From Proteobacteria bacterium UBA4457 (GTDB taxonomy: Bacteria > Pseudomonadota > Gammaproteobacteria > Ga0077536), in assembly GCA_002390205.1 (NCBI GenBank), contig DGOV01000123.1:1-31129 (forward strand): a stretch of DNA of 31,129 nt. The letters are read 5' to 3'. Below the pieces are notes generated by a model, which did not search any database, was not told the origin of the DNA, and was given only the letters and a program-made list of their open reading frames with translations. Both the position numbers and the translations under genes were made by a program. Positions 30,735 to 31,129 of the stretch are shown piece by piece. Positions within the stretch are counted from its first letter, which is position 1; every line of letters starts with the position of its first letter.

Positions 30735-31129
30735 GCATCTTTACCTAATTTACTTAAGATATCAGTAGAAGAAAAACCTTCGTGAAAACCCAGTACTTCT
30801 ACTTTCCCACCCGCGGCAATGACCTGCTCCGAACCAGCAATTTCTGTGACAACATAATCTCCACCTTTAACAAGCACATCAGGTAGAATTTCCGCGATTA
30901 ATGCTTCTGGGGTATCTTGAGAAAAAGACACTACCCAGTCAACTGATTTAAGAGCGGCAAGAACTTCCATTCTGGCTTCAAGATCATTTATAGGCCGATT
31001 GGGGCCTTTTAACCGAGACACCGACAAGTTACCATTTACAGCAACAATTAGTCGGTCGCCTAATTTTTTTGCGTCTGAAAGATAACCGACATGGCCTCTA
31101 TGCACAATATCGAAACAGCCGTTAGTCAT
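30731..31129 (-). CDS. hldE: Heptose 1-phosphate adenylyltransferase domain, 5' end missing
   Basis: The frame runs to the window edge: 132 residues of a nucleotidyltransferase with 'TNGCFDIVHRGHVGYL' (HxGH motif) at its start, 'VAVNGNLSVSRLKGPNRPI' and 'PDVLVKGGDY', matching the C-terminal (RfaE2) domain of HldE. That domain activates heptose 1-phosphate with ATP. The conserved region normally begins a few residues before this point, so the Met at 31129 is most likely internal. Whether the kinase domain is fused upstream, as in E. coli HldE, or lies in a separate gene cannot be seen. It overlaps hldD by four bases. Confidence 0.88.
   Translation of the reverse strand: MTNGCFDIVHRGHVGYLSDAKKLGDRLIVAVNGNLSVSRLKGPNRPINDLEARMEVLAALKSVDWVVSFSQDTPEALIAEILPDVLVKGGDYVVTEIAGSEQVIAAGGKVEVLGFHEGFSSTDILSKLGKDA

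Overview
The window reads as a chromosomal segment of a free-living, probably marine or aquatic, gammaproteobacterium. The support is the canonical order rpsB-tsf-pyrH-frr-uppS-cdsA-dxr-rseP-bamA-skp-fabZ-lpxA-lpxB-rnhB-dnaE-accA-tilS, a mutH gene (essentially a gammaproteobacterial trait), an lpx/waaA/hldDE lipopolysaccharide gene set and a TolC-type outer-membrane factor. I cannot fix the genus from sequence alone. Base composition looks A+T-leaning and even, and I see no insertion sequence, phage gene, tRNA, rRNA or CRISPR array.

Left end (1-1657): the 3' end of a PQQ-associated beta-propeller gene, a convergent DUF1244 gene, then a 24-residue pqqA (PQQ precursor peptide) that stands alone, closed by a 42-nt perfect hairpin terminator. 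A cytochrome b561 gene runs back toward that terminator. This end looks like the edge of a PQQ-linked oxidation locus lying mostly outside the window.

Second block (1697-4244, + strand): four tightly spaced genes for a YkuD L,D-transpeptidase, a MotA/TolQ/ExbB-like channel protein, a one-helix anchored protein with an Asp at the start of its helix and an Asp-rich periplasmic domain, and a small two-helix protein with a charged tail. I read this as a candidate uncharacterised ion-driven envelope complex linked to peptidoglycan. It is the best candidate for something undescribed here.

Central block (4247-23645, all - strand): translation and nucleotide genes (rpsB, tsf, pyrH, frr), then isoprenoid and phospholipid genes (uppS, cdsA, dxr), envelope proteolysis and outer-membrane assembly (rseP, bamA, skp), lipid A (fabZ, lpxA, lpxB), RNA removal and replication (rnhB, dnaE), fatty-acid initiation (accA) and tRNA modification (tilS). 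Many junctions overlap by a few bases, which suggests translational coupling. lpxD, normally between skp and fabZ, is missing: only about 145 bases lie there.

Right block (23847-31129): divergent from rpsB on the + strand are map, mutH and dusA (the last two overlapping), then a PCMT-like methyltransferase and tolC. Convergent with tolC on the - strand is an LPS inner-core set, hldE (cut by the window edge), hldD and waaA, overlapping by a few bases at each junction. The rpsB upstream region carries an extended -10 promoter and a leader with a helix next to the ribosome binding site, matching the known S2 autoregulation theme of gammaproteobacteria.
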